From Patella vulgata (taxonomy: Eukaryota; Mollusca; Gastropoda; Patellidae): a DNA stretch of 64,000 nt. Within the stretch, counting starts at the first letter, position 1; each line of letters starts with the position of its first letter. Both the position numbers and the translations under genes were made by a program. The notes beneath the pieces were generated by a model that worked only from the letters and a program-made list of their open reading frames with translations, did no database searches and had not been told where the DNA came from. The stretch covers positions 67,437,210 through 67,501,209 of the forward strand of contig NC_065883.2 of NCBI RefSeq assembly GCF_932274485.2, in the 5' to 3' direction. Of this stretch, positions 13,903-29,000 are shown one piece after another.

Positions 13903-16900
13903 CCAGCTGACACAAAATAGGTTATTTATCAATCTGATTACATTTACACAGATCCTATTTCGTTTCGTTTTTATAGTTCAAAATTTTTTTTTACTTGTCT
14001 TTACTACACTAGGATCTGGAAGGGTTGTTATATAATTCGCATTCTGGTTAAAGTGATGGATTAGCCAATGAAACGGTCTGTTGCAGCGAGTTCTTGGTGT
14101 GCGATGCATGGAACTGGGGGTATCCTACTAGAAACATCAATGTTGATTGGTTAATCAAATGTCTGATGTCAGAGGGTCAAAAGGTGCCTGTATGACCCCT
14201 GACACAACCTCCCACTACTGGTCAGATCTTCATGTAGCAGAGGCCATCGAAAGTATAAATCTGTATTTTAATCAGATTGGGTTATTTAGGGATTAACATA
14301 ATTCGCTTGTAGTGTAGGGGTAGGGATCTTTTACCAGTGAGGGGGGGGAAGTGGTATTATTTTGATTCCCCAATGGCATGTGACAATAAGGGAGAAAATA
14401 AGGGAGAGCGAGAGAAATGGGGTTTAACGTCCACTCGACACAAACTAGGTCATTTCGGGACTAACACATGGTTCAATTTTATTTCAATAATTCGCTTGCG
14501 TGTAGGGGTCTTTAGCAATGGGAGGAAACCCATTTGGACAGGCACTCAATGACAGACCTTATGATACAGCACACAAAATAAGGATAAACGGTCGACCAAA
14601 GTGCCTATCAATATTACAGGTGGGAACATTTTCTTCCCAGCTGGTTTCAGAATTTACACATAAATATTCATGAATATGGAAGAATATATACCCATTTCTT
14701 AAATTTGAACTCTCAGCCAATGAAAGCTCTCCACCATTTTTTATGTTTTATTAAAAGTCTAGAAATATGAAAACTTACAGAAGGATGAAAAACGTTAAAA
14801 GATTTTTTTGCCATTTCTCCTTTTTGTTTGTATCCAAAAACCAGATCAATCCAATGGTTAATTCTACGAGATACGTAAGCCGATTCCAACGCCTGTCGAT
14901 GAATTAATATAAATAATCTGGCATCTTTTTTACACCAGGTCGGCAATGATACATCCCACACCACTTCACCATTCTGTCGACGGCCAAAATTAAAACCTGA
15001 AAAAAAAGCTCAATGCCTTATTGAGTGTCTAAGATAATCAATGTCACTCGTCACATTTTAATTCCAGTATTTTTGTTCAGAAATACAGAGTCTAGGAGGA
15101 ATAATGAATGAAATGGGGTTTAACATCCTACTTTTCTTCTTCCTAGTGTTGGATGAGAAATTTCCTTCGGACTTTCAAGTGCGTATTCTGTTAGGAAGGA
15201 GAAGCATCTAATCATTTTGATGGTACCACAAAGAAATGAAATGAAATGAGGTTTAACATTCTACTGTTGTGCTCCGACTGAGCTAATAAAGATGGGCAGT
15301 GGCACTATGGCATTCTTTTATATTGAATTCCAACTGCCAAGGAATCTTTTACGTGCACGCCAATGTATACACAAGACCTTGGTTTATCATCACATCAGAA
15401 CGACTAGACAGCTGTCCTTGTCAAGCCCTCCATCATGCATCACTGACAAGGGGAAACCACGCCGGAAGAACCTGACGAACTTTTTCGGAAAATGCAGGGA
15501 TCGAACACGCAACTTCTAATACTAGCAAGCCAGCATCTTACCCACTTAGCCACCGTGGCTCCTTATTACAATATAAGTTGGAATTTGGTAAAGAGTAGGT
15601 GTCTAGACAAACTGTCCTTCGCACACTGCATGACTTATGCTCATGTTGGTGCAAAACAGAAAACAGTAGAATGTTAAACCCCATTTCGTTCTATTGCATT
15701 TAATTACAATACATCTATCATAACTTACCTTCGGTATTTTTGAAGAAATCAGGCAAAAAGAAGAATTCTGGGATAAGTTCTTTAACATCCGTCTGAGATT
15801 CGTAACTCGATAAGCGCCAAGATGTCCGGGCTGAATGGAATGTTCGATCTGGGATATCGAAACTACCATCTGAAACAAACAAATTAGTATAGTATCTTGG
15901 TTAATGCCCTGTTTCATCTTTTAATTGTACAATAAGCCAACTCTAATATATACGATTATGCACCTTTGTTACATCAATAGCTTGTTATAGCTAATCATGC
16001 TCACTCACCTTGCATTCCATTGGATAGTTCGCACTGATGTTTGTATTTATATTCATATCTTTCTCATTTTTTATCTTATTTGTATATATGCTTGATAACG
16101 ACTTGTGAAACCTTGTTGAAACGTCGCAGTGAAATAAACCATAGTAATTGTTATCCATAAAAGTGTGTTTTTGAAAACAAATTAGTAGATATAATTATAT
16201 ACATCTGACAGATGGTCGACTCTAATTCTGGGTAAAACAGTACACAATTGAACTGGAAATACACCGGACACAGTATTCTATGGAATAAACAGTGATTGTA
16301 ATCCACAGAGAGAGAAATGGGGTTTAACGTCCACTCGACACAAACTAGGTCATTTCGGGACTAACATTAATGGTTTAATTTTATTTCAATAATTCGCTTG
16401 GGCGTAGGGATCTTTAGCAGTGGGAGGAAACTGGGGGACCCGGAGAAAACCCATGAGGTTGGACAGGCGACCCTACTCCTTGTCATGTACAACCGAGGAT
16501 TCGAAACCACGCCAGTTGACTCAATGACAGACTTTATGATACAGCGCGCACACACTAACCATTCAGCTATCCAACCCCCCTGTAATCCACAGAATAAACA
16601 GTAGCCTAATTATAGTCTATGGAATAAACAGTGATTGTATTCTATGGAAAAAGTAGAATATTTTAAGGACTTTTAACACAAAATTAAGCATTTGTATTCT
16701 CCAAAATATATTCGGGATTGGCCCTTTAAACATTCTAATTCAATCAGAAGAAGACTTATTGTTTCCTAATATGTATGACGGACCAAAAAACAGATAGACG
16801 GACAGTCACATTTGAAGAGCAAGTCCTGGTACAAAGTAATAATAACAAGCCAACAGTGAGGCTGATGTCCCCCGCCGAAATTGGAAAATAATTAGAGGAC

Positions 16901-19900
16901 ACATATAAATTTATCAAAAATAAGCGGAACGGACAGACAGACAAACAGACAGATGGACGAACCCATTTTAATAGTTCCCTGCTTTCTTCGAAAGGCGGGG
17001 GACAATCAAAGTAGGAGAGTTATTGTTTTCCAAAGTCTCGACCAATCAAATTGCGTATCGCTCTGCTTACCCTGAGCAGAAAATGCTCATTATCAAACTT
17101 AGTCAAGGTATTACTGTAATGAAACTATACACCAAGTTTCATCAATCTCACTTAATTAGAACTAAAGTTATCGTGTCCCAAAGCATCAACCAATCAAATT
17201 GCTTATCTCTGCTTACCCTAAGCGGAAAATGCTCATCTTTGAACTCCATCAAGGCATTGACCTAATCAACACATACACCAAGTTTGAACATTCTAGCCCA
17301 ATTAGGAAGAGAGTTATCGTGTCCCAAAGCATCAACCAATCAAATTGCTTATCTCTGCTTACCCTAAGCGGAAAATGCTCATCTTCGAACTCCATCAAGG
17401 CATTGACCTAATAAACACATACACCAAGTTTGAACATTCTAGCTCAATTAGGAAGAGAGTTATTGTGTCCCAAAAAGTGTGACGGACAGACAGACGGACG
17501 GACAGACAGACGGACAGACAGACGGACAGACAGACAGACGGACGAACCCATTTTAATAGTCCCCTGCTTTCTTCGAAAGGCGGGGGACAATAATATGTAT
17601 ATTTATATCGTGCAATGTTCCATGCTAGTATGCATGCTTAAGGTGTTACACAGACTGGGTGCCATAATAGGCCGTAAATTGATGAGTTTTTAAATTAGCT
17701 TTGAATGTTTCTAGGCTGGATGAGAGTTTACTCTGTTTTTGCGATAACCAATTATGTGAGAAATACCATACTGACATTCGGTTTTTAAAAGTTGTACGCG
17801 AACTAAATGCGTTTGTTAGATACTGACAGAGCAGCCCCGAGTCGAACAATCGCCGCCCGAGCTGTCTTCGTCAGCTAGTTTCACAATATCGTGCAATAGG
17901 TGTATTAATGTGATTTTTAGGTTTAACCCCGCAAACAATGCCAAAATAGTGTTTTCACTGCTTTCAGAAAACTGAAATTTAAAAAAAAAATTTTTTATGA
18001 GGGTGACCCTCCCACACACTTCCTATCGAGCTGCCGCTCGGTCTGCGCAGCCTCATGCCTGGCACATACTGTCAACATTGTATATTTTTCCATTTCCGCC
18101 CTTCCCCCCCACAATATATATTTCACGGCTACGTTGCGACGGTACCAGCATACCCAGTTGTTGACACCCATTACATCACTCCTGTCTAACAAATCATAAA
18201 GCTGTGGTGTTACGGTGGCGGCATAGTATTTCACCGTAACACCACAGCCACGCTAACCATTCATAATACATCTAACTATCCCTTTACAGCACTTCACTCC
18301 CTACACATTTCCCCTCGTCCTACTTTCCCAAACGTCAACAACACATCTCATACATCCAGTTCGCTGATTAACCCTTGTACCACGTCTACTGGATGAGAGT
18401 TTAATGTTTAGCGGTAATAAATTCCACAGAAAAGACACAATATGAACAAACAATCCGTATCCAAATGATAAGAGAACAATAGGAAAATATATAGGCGGAC
18501 AGTCAGATTTGAAGAGCAAGTCCTGGTACAAATTAAGAGACAAAAAGAAAAATATCTGATGTTAATTAAACTTACCCTGATATGAGAGAAACATCTGTGT
18601 AAAGGGAGGTAATCTTACTAGATAGTGTAAAACAGTACCACTATTAGAATAATGGCTACCATAATGATATGGTGGAACTCGTATTAAATGTTCTATCTCA
18701 ATATTCTTATCATACTCTTGCTGTAAAAACTGAAAAACAAACATCAAAGTTATTAATCAGCCAGTTTTCATGTTTTTCTTACTGATTAAGAGTAGACATT
18801 TTCAGTCTATATATCATGCATAATAAAATTTGGCTGACCAATCAATGTTATAAAGCAATACTTGATGGAATGTTCCAAATTTTAAATCCACCGATTGTCA
18901 GTTGAGTAAATACAACAATTTCTGACGACGAGGCAGGCACAAATCTATATATCACCATTACAATTTGGTATATCATTTTTCAGGACTGGAAGATATACAG
19001 CGCCTTCCACCTAGGGTGTTCTCTCAGACAACCAATTTATTTCTCAATTACGGTTAAACGGACACTCTTCAAGGTAAAACAATTAAAATAATAAAATGGT
19101 GATTTACCTCGTAATTATCACCGTATTTCTTCTCTCTAGATTTATCCTGAACAGCTATTGGTTTACTTAAATCTCTGTCAAAAAAAAGGAATCAACATAC
19201 AAAATTCATATTTCAAAATTGCCATTCTCCTATAGTTAAAACAATCATACTCTAGCTGTTCACTGCAAGCATACTCTAGCTGATCCCTGCAATCATAATC
19301 TAGCTGATCACTGCAATCATTCTCTAGCTGATCACTGCAATCATACTCTAGCTGATCACTGTAATCATACTCTTGCTGATCACGGATATTATACTCTAGC
19401 TGATCACTGCAATTCATGCTAGTTGATCACTGCAATTATGCTCTAGTTGATCAATGCAATCATAGTCTAGCTGGTCACTGCAATCATACTTTAGTGAATC
19501 ACAGTAATCAGTCTCTTCAATTATAGTCTAGCAGATCACTGCAAATAGACTCTAATTGCTCACTGTTTCAAAATGGTGATTCCCTATCATAGCCTTGATT
19601 ACCAAATACTGACTACAAGAGACCCAGTCTGAATCCGCTTTACACAGGAAAATGCTTTTATATTTAAATCTCTAGACATACTGACAATGTAATGTGATGC
19701 ACAATGTAAAAAAAACAACAAATTAATTGAGCATTAAACAGTACCTGTAAACAGATGGATCCTCTAAATCCAATACATCACTTTCATATTCTCGTAAGAT
19801 AAACGGAAAGACTGGATATTGCATCAGATCGCTGAAAGATCGTCCAGCTATTTTATTGAGGTAGATTAAATAATCGTAGTTTGTAAGTAAACCGTCCAAC

Positions 19901-20046
19901 CACATCTGTTGTACGACATCTAAATTCTGGGTAACCATCAAGTTAGGTAACTCTAAACCTTGTAAAAACACGTACAGTTCATCTCTTTCCTGGAAAAAGC
20001 ATTAAATTTGTTATCAAAACTTCACATAGATTAGTTTAAGACCAGC

Positions 20047-20087
<41 letters not shown>

Positions 20088-23000
20088 TAACATTCACTTG
20101 ACACAATCAAGGTCATTTCGTGACTAACATATGGTTCAATTTTATTTCAATAAAAGGGAGATAGAGAGGGGGAGAGAGAGAGAGAGAGAAATGAAATGAA
20201 ATGGGGTTTAACATCCTACTGTTCTGCTCCTAACCTTGGCTAATGAAGACGGGCACACGCCATACTGTGTGCTATGAGGGAAATTTTGCCCGGGCAGCGG
20301 CAAGGGATCTTTTACGTGCACGTCAATATGTACACAGGACCTAGGTTTTTCGTCTCATCCGAACGACTAGACAGCTGTCCTTGTCAGGCCCTCACTGACA
20401 AGGGAAAACCACGGAGAGAGAGAGAGAGAGAGAGAGATGTGGTTTAACATCCACTCGAGACAAACTAGGTCGTTTCGGGACTAACACATGGTTCAATTTT
20501 ATTCAATAATTCACTTGCCCGTAGGGGTCTTTATAGCAGTGGGAGGAAACCCGAGAATCCGGAGAAAACCCACAAGGTTGGACAGTCGACCCTACTCTTT
20601 GTCACGTACATCCAGGGAATCGAAACCACGCCGGTTGACTCAATGACTTATGATACAGCGCGCACGTGCTAACCATTCAGCCACCGTAACCTATCGTATA
20701 TATAAGATCAATATTTACCTTTGTATTGGTGAACGCCAGAAGACATGTTTTACCATTGGTTAGAAATATTTCTAGACCCACATCCTGTAGTTGATACCAG
20801 CGTTTGTGTAATTCACGGATATTCGCATGTGGCCATGTCATCGATAACTCATCCTTATTACCCAATAAAACCTGTAGATTATAAAAATATGATAATTAAA
20901 ACCCTAAAGTCATGGTTACTTTCTATTGATTTTAAACAACATTTTAGAATATTCTATTTTTAATTTCCAATCACATTCACTTAACACCGGATGGCCCAGT
21001 CGTAAGTGAAATGAAATGAAATGGGGTTTAACAACCTACTGTTCTGCACCGACTGGGCTAATAAAAAAAGGCATATGCCATACAGTGTGCTATGAGGGGA
21101 ATTTTTCCCATACAGCAGCGCTACAGTCTACCCTTATATCAAATTCCAGCTGCCAAGGGATCTTTTACATGCAAACAATGTGTACAAAGGGGAACCACGC
21201 CAAAAAAACTCAATCAACTTTCTCGGCAAATGCAGGGATAATAATACTGAAATCAAAGTATGATATAACCTACTTGAGTGTAATTAGCATCTGTAATGGC
21301 CTCGTCTCCCACAAAAAATATACACATCTCACCTTAAACAAACATAAAATAAAAATATACACAACTCACCTGAAACAAGCACATCCACTCGACACAAACA
21401 AGGTCATTTTGGGACAAACATATGGTTTAATTTTATTTCAATAGTCAGCTTGCATGTAGGGGTCTTTACCAGTGGGAGGAAGCCGGAAGACCCTGAGAAA
21501 ACTCACAAGGTTGGACAGGCGACCCTACTCTTTGTCACGTACAACCGGGGAAGGCAAACCATGCCAGTTGACTGAATGACAGACTTTATGACATGTGCTA
21601 ACCATTCGGTCATCCAAACCCCCAGCTATTTTTGTAGTGAAGGTGAAAATTTGTTCAAATTGATCTTTAACAAAATATTTTAAACAAGCTATATTTGAAT
21701 AAAGCAACAAACTTACCAACTAATAAATCTCCTTTGCTTTCTGAAGATGGTGAAACGGCCATACATCGACATGTGTGCCTGAAAACAGAAAAATAATGAA
21801 ATTCTAAATTACAATAAATCTTCTTTGAGCTGCAAAACTAAATATAGAACAGAAACACAAAGGCATACATTATGTCTGAATTTAAAAAAAAAAATATCAA
21901 ATCTATCTTCTTTCAAATGATGGCGAGATTTAGATTTGGAAAACAATAAAAAAAAAGTAATAAAATTAAAACCGGCCAATATTGGGGCTGATGTCCCTTA
22001 CTACAATCCTAAAATAAACAAATCCACTTACTGAATTTTTTCGTTGGTGTAAAGTCTGTAAATCAGGGCGGCAGAATCTGATGTCTGATGATCATCTTCA
22101 AATAAAAACTTTAACGGTGCATCATATTTCTCAGTTTCTGCAAAAAATAAAATCAAATTAAAATAAGTTTTAATTCTTTAATTAGATTTCCAATTGTCAA
22201 GATTTTTTTTAATATGTGAGTTGGACCTGACAAAGGCAACATTTTCCTTGTCAACCCACAAGTCCCATTCTTGACAAGTGAGAGCTGGGTTGGAAAATCC
22301 AAAGATTCTTGTCAAATTCAGCTGGGATTTCAGCCCAGGCCCTGGATTCACAAAGCATTCTCAGACTTACTCAACTTTCAATCACTGTTTATGAGAAATA
22401 TCTTTGATCCAGAAACATATAGTTACTTATTGATGTATTTGATACATTAAAACAGCAATGGTTTTATAAAGGACAATAATCTTTTTACAATAAGGCAAAC
22501 AATTTTGAGTAAATTCTTAACATAAGTCTGGGAGTATTTGGTGAAACCGGGGCCTGAACATTTGAACAATAAAATGTGACCCGCTCCCATGAAACCAGGC
22601 TCTTGTCGCACAACTTCATTTTATAATGTTGCCGCGTATGAGCCGAATTCCAGATAATACCGTAAATTTAAAAAGAATTGCATTTTCGGAAAACTTAGGC
22701 TGTGGACTATTCAAATATGCTGCCAGCTCCATTTTTATAAAAATGACTAAGAGCCTGGTTTTGTGGGAGCAACTCACAAATATTTGTATACATACCTAAA
22801 GTTTTCTTGTTTTCATCTGTAAGAAATTTTTCTGGTATACCAAGATGACATCTCTGTACCCGTTTTCTCATCCTACCAGGACCTTCTGTCGGATCTAACT
22901 GCCACGATATAGGATACGATTCTTCATGGAACCAAACAGCTCTATAATAAAATAACATAATATAAGGAAAAAGAAATCAAATGAAATGGAGATTAACGTC

Positions 23001-26000
23001 AGACCCTACATATTCTACTTCACTGACTTCAAGTGGCCGGGAAACCACTTGACAAAACAGACATCGGTCGAGAAAGAGAGAAATGGTGTTTAACGTCCAA
23101 TTGACACAAACTAAGTCATTTTAGGACTAACATATGGTTTAATTTTATTTTAATAATTCGCTTGCGCATAGGGTTCTTTAGCAATGTGAGGAAACTGGAG
23201 GACCCGGAGAAAACCCACAATGTTGGACAGACGACCCTATACGTATTACATAGGGTGACATTCGTGACCATTTTCAACACAGGTGTTTTCTACATCTTAC
23301 AAATGTGCTGATTCAGCATATTGGGCCACTCAACACAGGCTAGGTCATTTCGGGACTAACATATGGTTTAATTATATTTCAATAATGCGCTTGCACATAG
23401 GGGTCTTTAGCAGTGGGGGGAAACCGGAGGACCCGGAGAAAACCCACGAGGTTGGACAGGCAACCTTACTCCTTGTCACGTACAACCGGGGATTCAAAAC
23501 CACGCCAGTTGACTCAATGACAGGCCTTATGATACAGCGCGCGCACATGCTAACCATTCGGCCATCCACCCCCCCGCCAGGGCATTGGAGCAAACAGAAT
23601 TGAAACCATGCCAGTTGACTCAATGAAAGACCTTATGATACAGCGCGCCATCCAACTCCCCCCCCCCCCCCAGCCGTCATCGGACATAGGATATCCTGGT
23701 TTATATGCATTATTCATGAAATCAATATTTTTCTTCGGATATAAAAACACAAACTCTGCTGAAACTGGTGACAGATTCCTAGTATTTTTTAAACACCAAA
23801 TCAATATTTTTTTTCTCATATAAAAACAAACTCTGCTGAAACTGGTCACAAATTCCTGATATTTTCCTTGCAGAGAGAGAGAGAAATGGGGTTTAACGTC
23901 CACTCGACACAAACTAGGTCATTTCGGGACTAAAATATGGTTTGATTTTATTTCAATAATTTGCTTGCGCAAAGGGGTCTTTAGCAGTGGGAGGAAACCG
24001 GAGGACCGGGAGAAAACCCATGAGGCTGGACAGGCAACCCTACTCCTTGTCACGTACAACCGGGGATTCGAAACCACGCCAGTTGACTCAATGACAGGCC
24101 TTATGATACAGCATGCACACGCTAACCATTCTGCCATCCAACCCCCTGTCATCGAACATAGGATATCCTGGTTTATATGCATCAATGTTTTTCTTCAGAT
24201 ATAAAAATACAAACTATGCTGAAACTGGTCACAAATTCCTGATATTTTCTCAACTAGTATAAAATGTAGCATCTTCCTTGCAATTTGTTTGTTATTTTCT
24301 GTTTGCTCCAATGTCCTGGCCCAAGATGCTACATCAGTATATTTGTCAGATGTAGAAAACAGCTGTGCTGAAAATGGTCATGGATGCCCAGTATTTTCCT
24401 CTACTGAAACTATACATACCTTTCATGTGTGAGATTTTGAACCAATTCTTGCCAGGATTTTTTAATATGTATTCCTTCCGTCATACTCTTCTTGATATGA
24501 TTAATCAGTTTCTTACGTTGTTGATTCTGTAATTGAGTCACGGTCTGCGTCACTTCCATAGCTCGATCAGAGATCTGCTGTTCCAACTTTTCAAATCGTG
24601 TTAAAATTCTAAAAAAAAAAGGAAAAATATAGAAGAAAATTAATCATTATATATCAATAATCAAAATGGTTGTTTATTTTTTAACAGTGAATGAGAAATT
24701 AAACACTTGTAAATTGGACACTCATTATAAAAATTGAATGGTCACCTTTAAACAGGACACTGCAAGTACAAATCAGATGATTTTTTGTGACTTTAAATGA
24801 TTTATAAACGAAGATTTGATATTGAACGGATGTGAAAGAAATTAGTGCTAAATACACAAGATTAAATGATAGCCGAGTTACAGTGACATAAATTGAACAG
24901 TTAACAATACAATTTCTATGTTTATTGGGATACATTTCTATGTTTACTTTATAAGTTAATGTTTTAGGACCTCTACACTCTTAGTCTTTTTTTTCTTCCT
25001 TTATAACCCAAGTTTCCGTTTCAAACCACACATGTATGGGTTATATAGCAGCACCCATGGGTGTGGCTTTTAAAAAAAAACAACTTTACCTGGCAATTCC
25101 AGTTGCTCTTTTTTGTGACCACATTCTCTTTTCTTTTTCAAAATGGACATCAATAGTTTTTTTATCCTGGGCAAAATACAATAAAAACTGTTTATTTATC
25201 TTCATATAAGCTGCATCCCATTATATCTAAAGATTAATGCCATGCATTTGGCAGAGTATACTATCCTATAACAACAAGTACTGCCAATCTGATTAAATTA
25301 CTGATCGAAATTTTGCTTCGTTATTTTATCCTTTCGATAGCCTCTACTACATGAAGATCTGACCAGTTGTAGTGGGAGGTCGCATTAGGGGTCTTACGAG
25401 CGGCTTTTGACACTATGACATCAGACATTGATTAATTAATCAGTGTTGACGTTTCTAGTGGTCTACCCACAGTTCTGTGTACAGCACGCCAAGAACTCGC
25501 CAAAGCAGGCCGTTTCATTGGCTAATTCCTCACATCAAGCAGAACACCAACCCATTTCACAGAGAATTACGAAAGTCTTCTATCTCTGTAAAAGATGACT
25601 GCCTTCAGCACGTGCCGTCACAGCACGCGGCGTCAATCATTGGCTGAATAGAACGTGCATTGTTTACATAAGACATTACTGCTTCGGGCAGATGATGATG
25701 GTACGAGGTCAATTTTACCCGGACAGTAGCGTTTCCACCTACTCATTGTCAAATCATAACTGCCGTGGGTTCTTTTACATGCCGTGGGTTCGAGGTGCTG
25801 TTCTTGTACAGAGGTTGGAACTTGAGTCCAAGTTAAGTCGCGTCAATGACTTGACTTTAAATATTTATTGCGACTCAAGACTAGACTCGTACTCGGCAGT
25901 CGAGATAATTCGCGACTTGAAAGAGCTTAGGACTAAAGTCGCGGTGAGGGGCATAACACTAATTTACCTTATTCGACATGAATTGGTGACTCATTTGATG

Positions 26001-29000
26001 AATTGGCGACTTGAACGGGACTTAGGCTTTGTGAAGACTTGGGACTTGACTCAAGTTGGCACTAAAGTCAAAGACTTGGGACTTGACTCGGACTCAAAGT
26101 GCAGCGACTTGAGACTCGACTCAGACTCAACGTCCCACAACTTGTACCCACCTTTGCTCTTGCCAGACACTCTTCTTACACCACTGGCAAAGGTAAACCA
26201 CAGTGGAAAATCTTTGGGAACTTTCTCTGACAACAATGAGATCGAATCTGGGACCACCTGAGCCACCTTGGCTCCCACTAACAGATAGGTGTGCAACAGC
26301 TGAACAGTGGTGATGGCAGTATAAAACTATATTTTAATATTTTGTTATATACAGTCATTTATATCATTAACATACCTCTGTAAGAGTGTCGGCCATTTCC
26401 TGTGTTAATTTAGCATCCGGGGAATAAATAGAGCAGCCGTACATACGTAAAATATTTACGGCAAGGTAGCCATGTTCTCTTTGTGACTTGGTTAACCAGT
26501 CATGCCAGGTAGATAGAAGATTATACAATGAAAAACAAACTTCTGTTGACTGAAACATTTATAAATAAAATATTTTTTTAAAAAATAAGGCTACACTCAT
26601 TTGAATTCTGGTTCTTCAGGATCACCAATTAAAATTCTGCATATTATTTCCAGAATCTAAAAGCAAAAAATAATCTTCTCAAAAGCTTTTAGTTTCACCT
26701 GTTAAGTTTGGAAATTATAAACAAAGCGGTGTTATTGTGATTCATGTGACTATTTATTTATCAAGAAAATGAAATGAAATGGGGTTAAACGTTCTACTGT
26801 TCTGCTCCGAACTGGGCTAATGAAGATGGGCATACGCCATACAGTGTGCTATGAGGGAAATTTTGCCTGGACAGCGGCACTACGGCCTACTCTTATATCG
26901 AATTTCAACTGTCAAGGGATCTTTTACGTGCACGCCAATGTGTACTAGGGACCTCGTTTTTTTGTCCCATCCGAACGATTAGACACTTGTCAGGCACTCC
27001 GTCCTGCTTCACTGACAAGGGGGAACCACGCCAGAAAATCAGGATGTCCTTTCTCGGCTGAGCCAGTGATCTCCCTATTAATTTATCAAGACCCAAAAGA
27101 AATAAAAGATCAAAGAGACAGCTACTTACCGCTTGTTGACTAGAAACTAAGAGTTTTAATATTTCTCTTCCTTTAGTTTCACCCATTAAAAACGACATGA
27201 CGTAAACACGCTGATCAAATTCCATTTTGGGAGACAGTAAGCACAGAAGCAGGCGACCAAGCTGTAAACAAGAATTTGAAAAGTTGAAAATCATCATAAT
27301 CAACAATAACCATTAATGAATATGGTCCCTGGTGCCACTAGTAACCTTCCATAATATACAGATAGTCACCAGCCCTTCCTCAATCAGCCTGATGTTCCCA
27401 GTGAGCCTGATCTCTTAATTATAAACTTGCCTGATCCCCTCCCCTACTAGCCCGATCTACTAACCATCCAGTCTTATCTCCTTTCTAAACAAGCCAATTC
27501 TCCTACCCAACCAACCCAATCACCTTTACTAGCCTGATCTCTTACCCACCCAACCTCCATTTACCAACCAGTCAGATCTCCTTCCCACCCAACCTCCATT
27601 CCCCAGCCAGTCTGATCTCCCCAACTGGCCTGACCTTACAAACCAACCTGATCTCGTCCCCTACCAACCTGATCTCCTCCTCAACCAGTTTGATCTCCTC
27701 CCCAACCAGCGTCCCTTCCTCAACCTGCCTTGGTTTCCCCAACTGGATCTAGTCCCCTGCCAGCCTGACCTCCTCATCAACCAGCCTGATCTCCTCCCGT
27801 CCGGCCTGATATGACCTTCCAACTGAACTGATCCCCCCTCCTCCCCCAACCAGCCTGACCTCCTTAAATTCAGCTTCTTTTCTACCTTGACCTGCCTGAT
27901 AATAAACAACACCAACTACTGCACACTCCAGAGAATACAAATATATTTACCTGAACTCTAATGATATCTTTAGCTCCTGACATGATGACATTTTTATTCT
28001 TTCTACTGAAAATATTCTTCTCCTACAAAAATGATTACGCAAATTCTATTTTTATTCGTTATTTGAAAAGTCAAAACACTTTTTTCTCTGACATCCACCA
28101 ATAATTTTGAATGGGTTATAGGCCTTTCACTAGCTACTACACCTGGGTGTCTGGAGTGGCTCCGTAGCACTGCTGTCGAGGCCTATAGCGAGAGAGAGAA
28201 ATGGAGTTTAACGTCCACTCAACACAAACCAGGTCATTTGGAGATTAACATATGCTTCAATCTTATTTCAACAATTTGCTTGAGGGTCTTTACCAGTGGG
28301 AGGAAACCAGAGGACCCAGAGAAAACCCACGAGGTTGGACAGGCGACCCTACTCCTTGTCACGTACAACCTGGGAATCGAAACCACGTCAACTGACTCAA
28401 GGACAGACCTTATAAGGCAGATACTGGATGTTATATTAGCCCTTTTAGATGAAAAGGTAAGATGCTAACCCAAATTCAATTTATTTCCTTTTCATTATCT
28501 TTCTAGAAAACTGGACACAACTTCTCAGACAACCTGGAAATCTCCACAGTTAACAACGTTTAATGTTGCACACATATATTTCAAATAAGAGAAAGCAGCC
28601 TTTTTAAAACATACTTTTAATTTTACTTACCAGCGTCATTTCTAGAGCTCGATAGGTAAAGTTAAATAACATGATTAGAAAATTATCTTCCTGACTTCTG
28701 ATCTGTCGACCTTTAGTGAAGGAAAACATGACAGACCTTTCCCCCTCTGGTTTCATTACATCTTTTCTATCTACAAATATAGAAACAGCAAATATTGTTT
28801 ACTATAAATATCATAAAACATTGATTACTATAAATATCATAAAAAACATTGATTACTATATAAATATCATAAAATATAGAAACAGCAAATATCATAAAAA
28901 TATTGTTTACTATAAATATCATAAAACATTGATTACTATAAATATCATAAAAAAAACATTGATTACTATATAAATATCATAAAATATTGTTTACTATAAA

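Noticed and set aside
13543-13932. 129-codon frame with a Leu-Ser run
   Set aside because: The run is the (AG)n tail of a SINE-A; the rest is the shadow of exon 45.
16756-17693. Overlapping 60-90 codon frames near the GACGGACA repeats
   Set aside because: They recur once per 145-bp unit and follow the repeat, not a gene.
13461-19989. NBEA, LRBA or WDFY3 instead of LYST
   Set aside because: N-terminal, PH and WD motifs match LYST colinearly, and no FYVE domain or NBEA-type DUF is present.
25692-26261. 189-codon plus-strand open frame
   Set aside because: Made of SINE-B halves and a GACTTG/GACTCG repeat; the SDSDS-like residues come from the repeat.
27661-27940. Arg/Trp/Gly-rich minus-strand frames
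   Set aside because: Artefact of the pyrimidine-rich tandem repeat.
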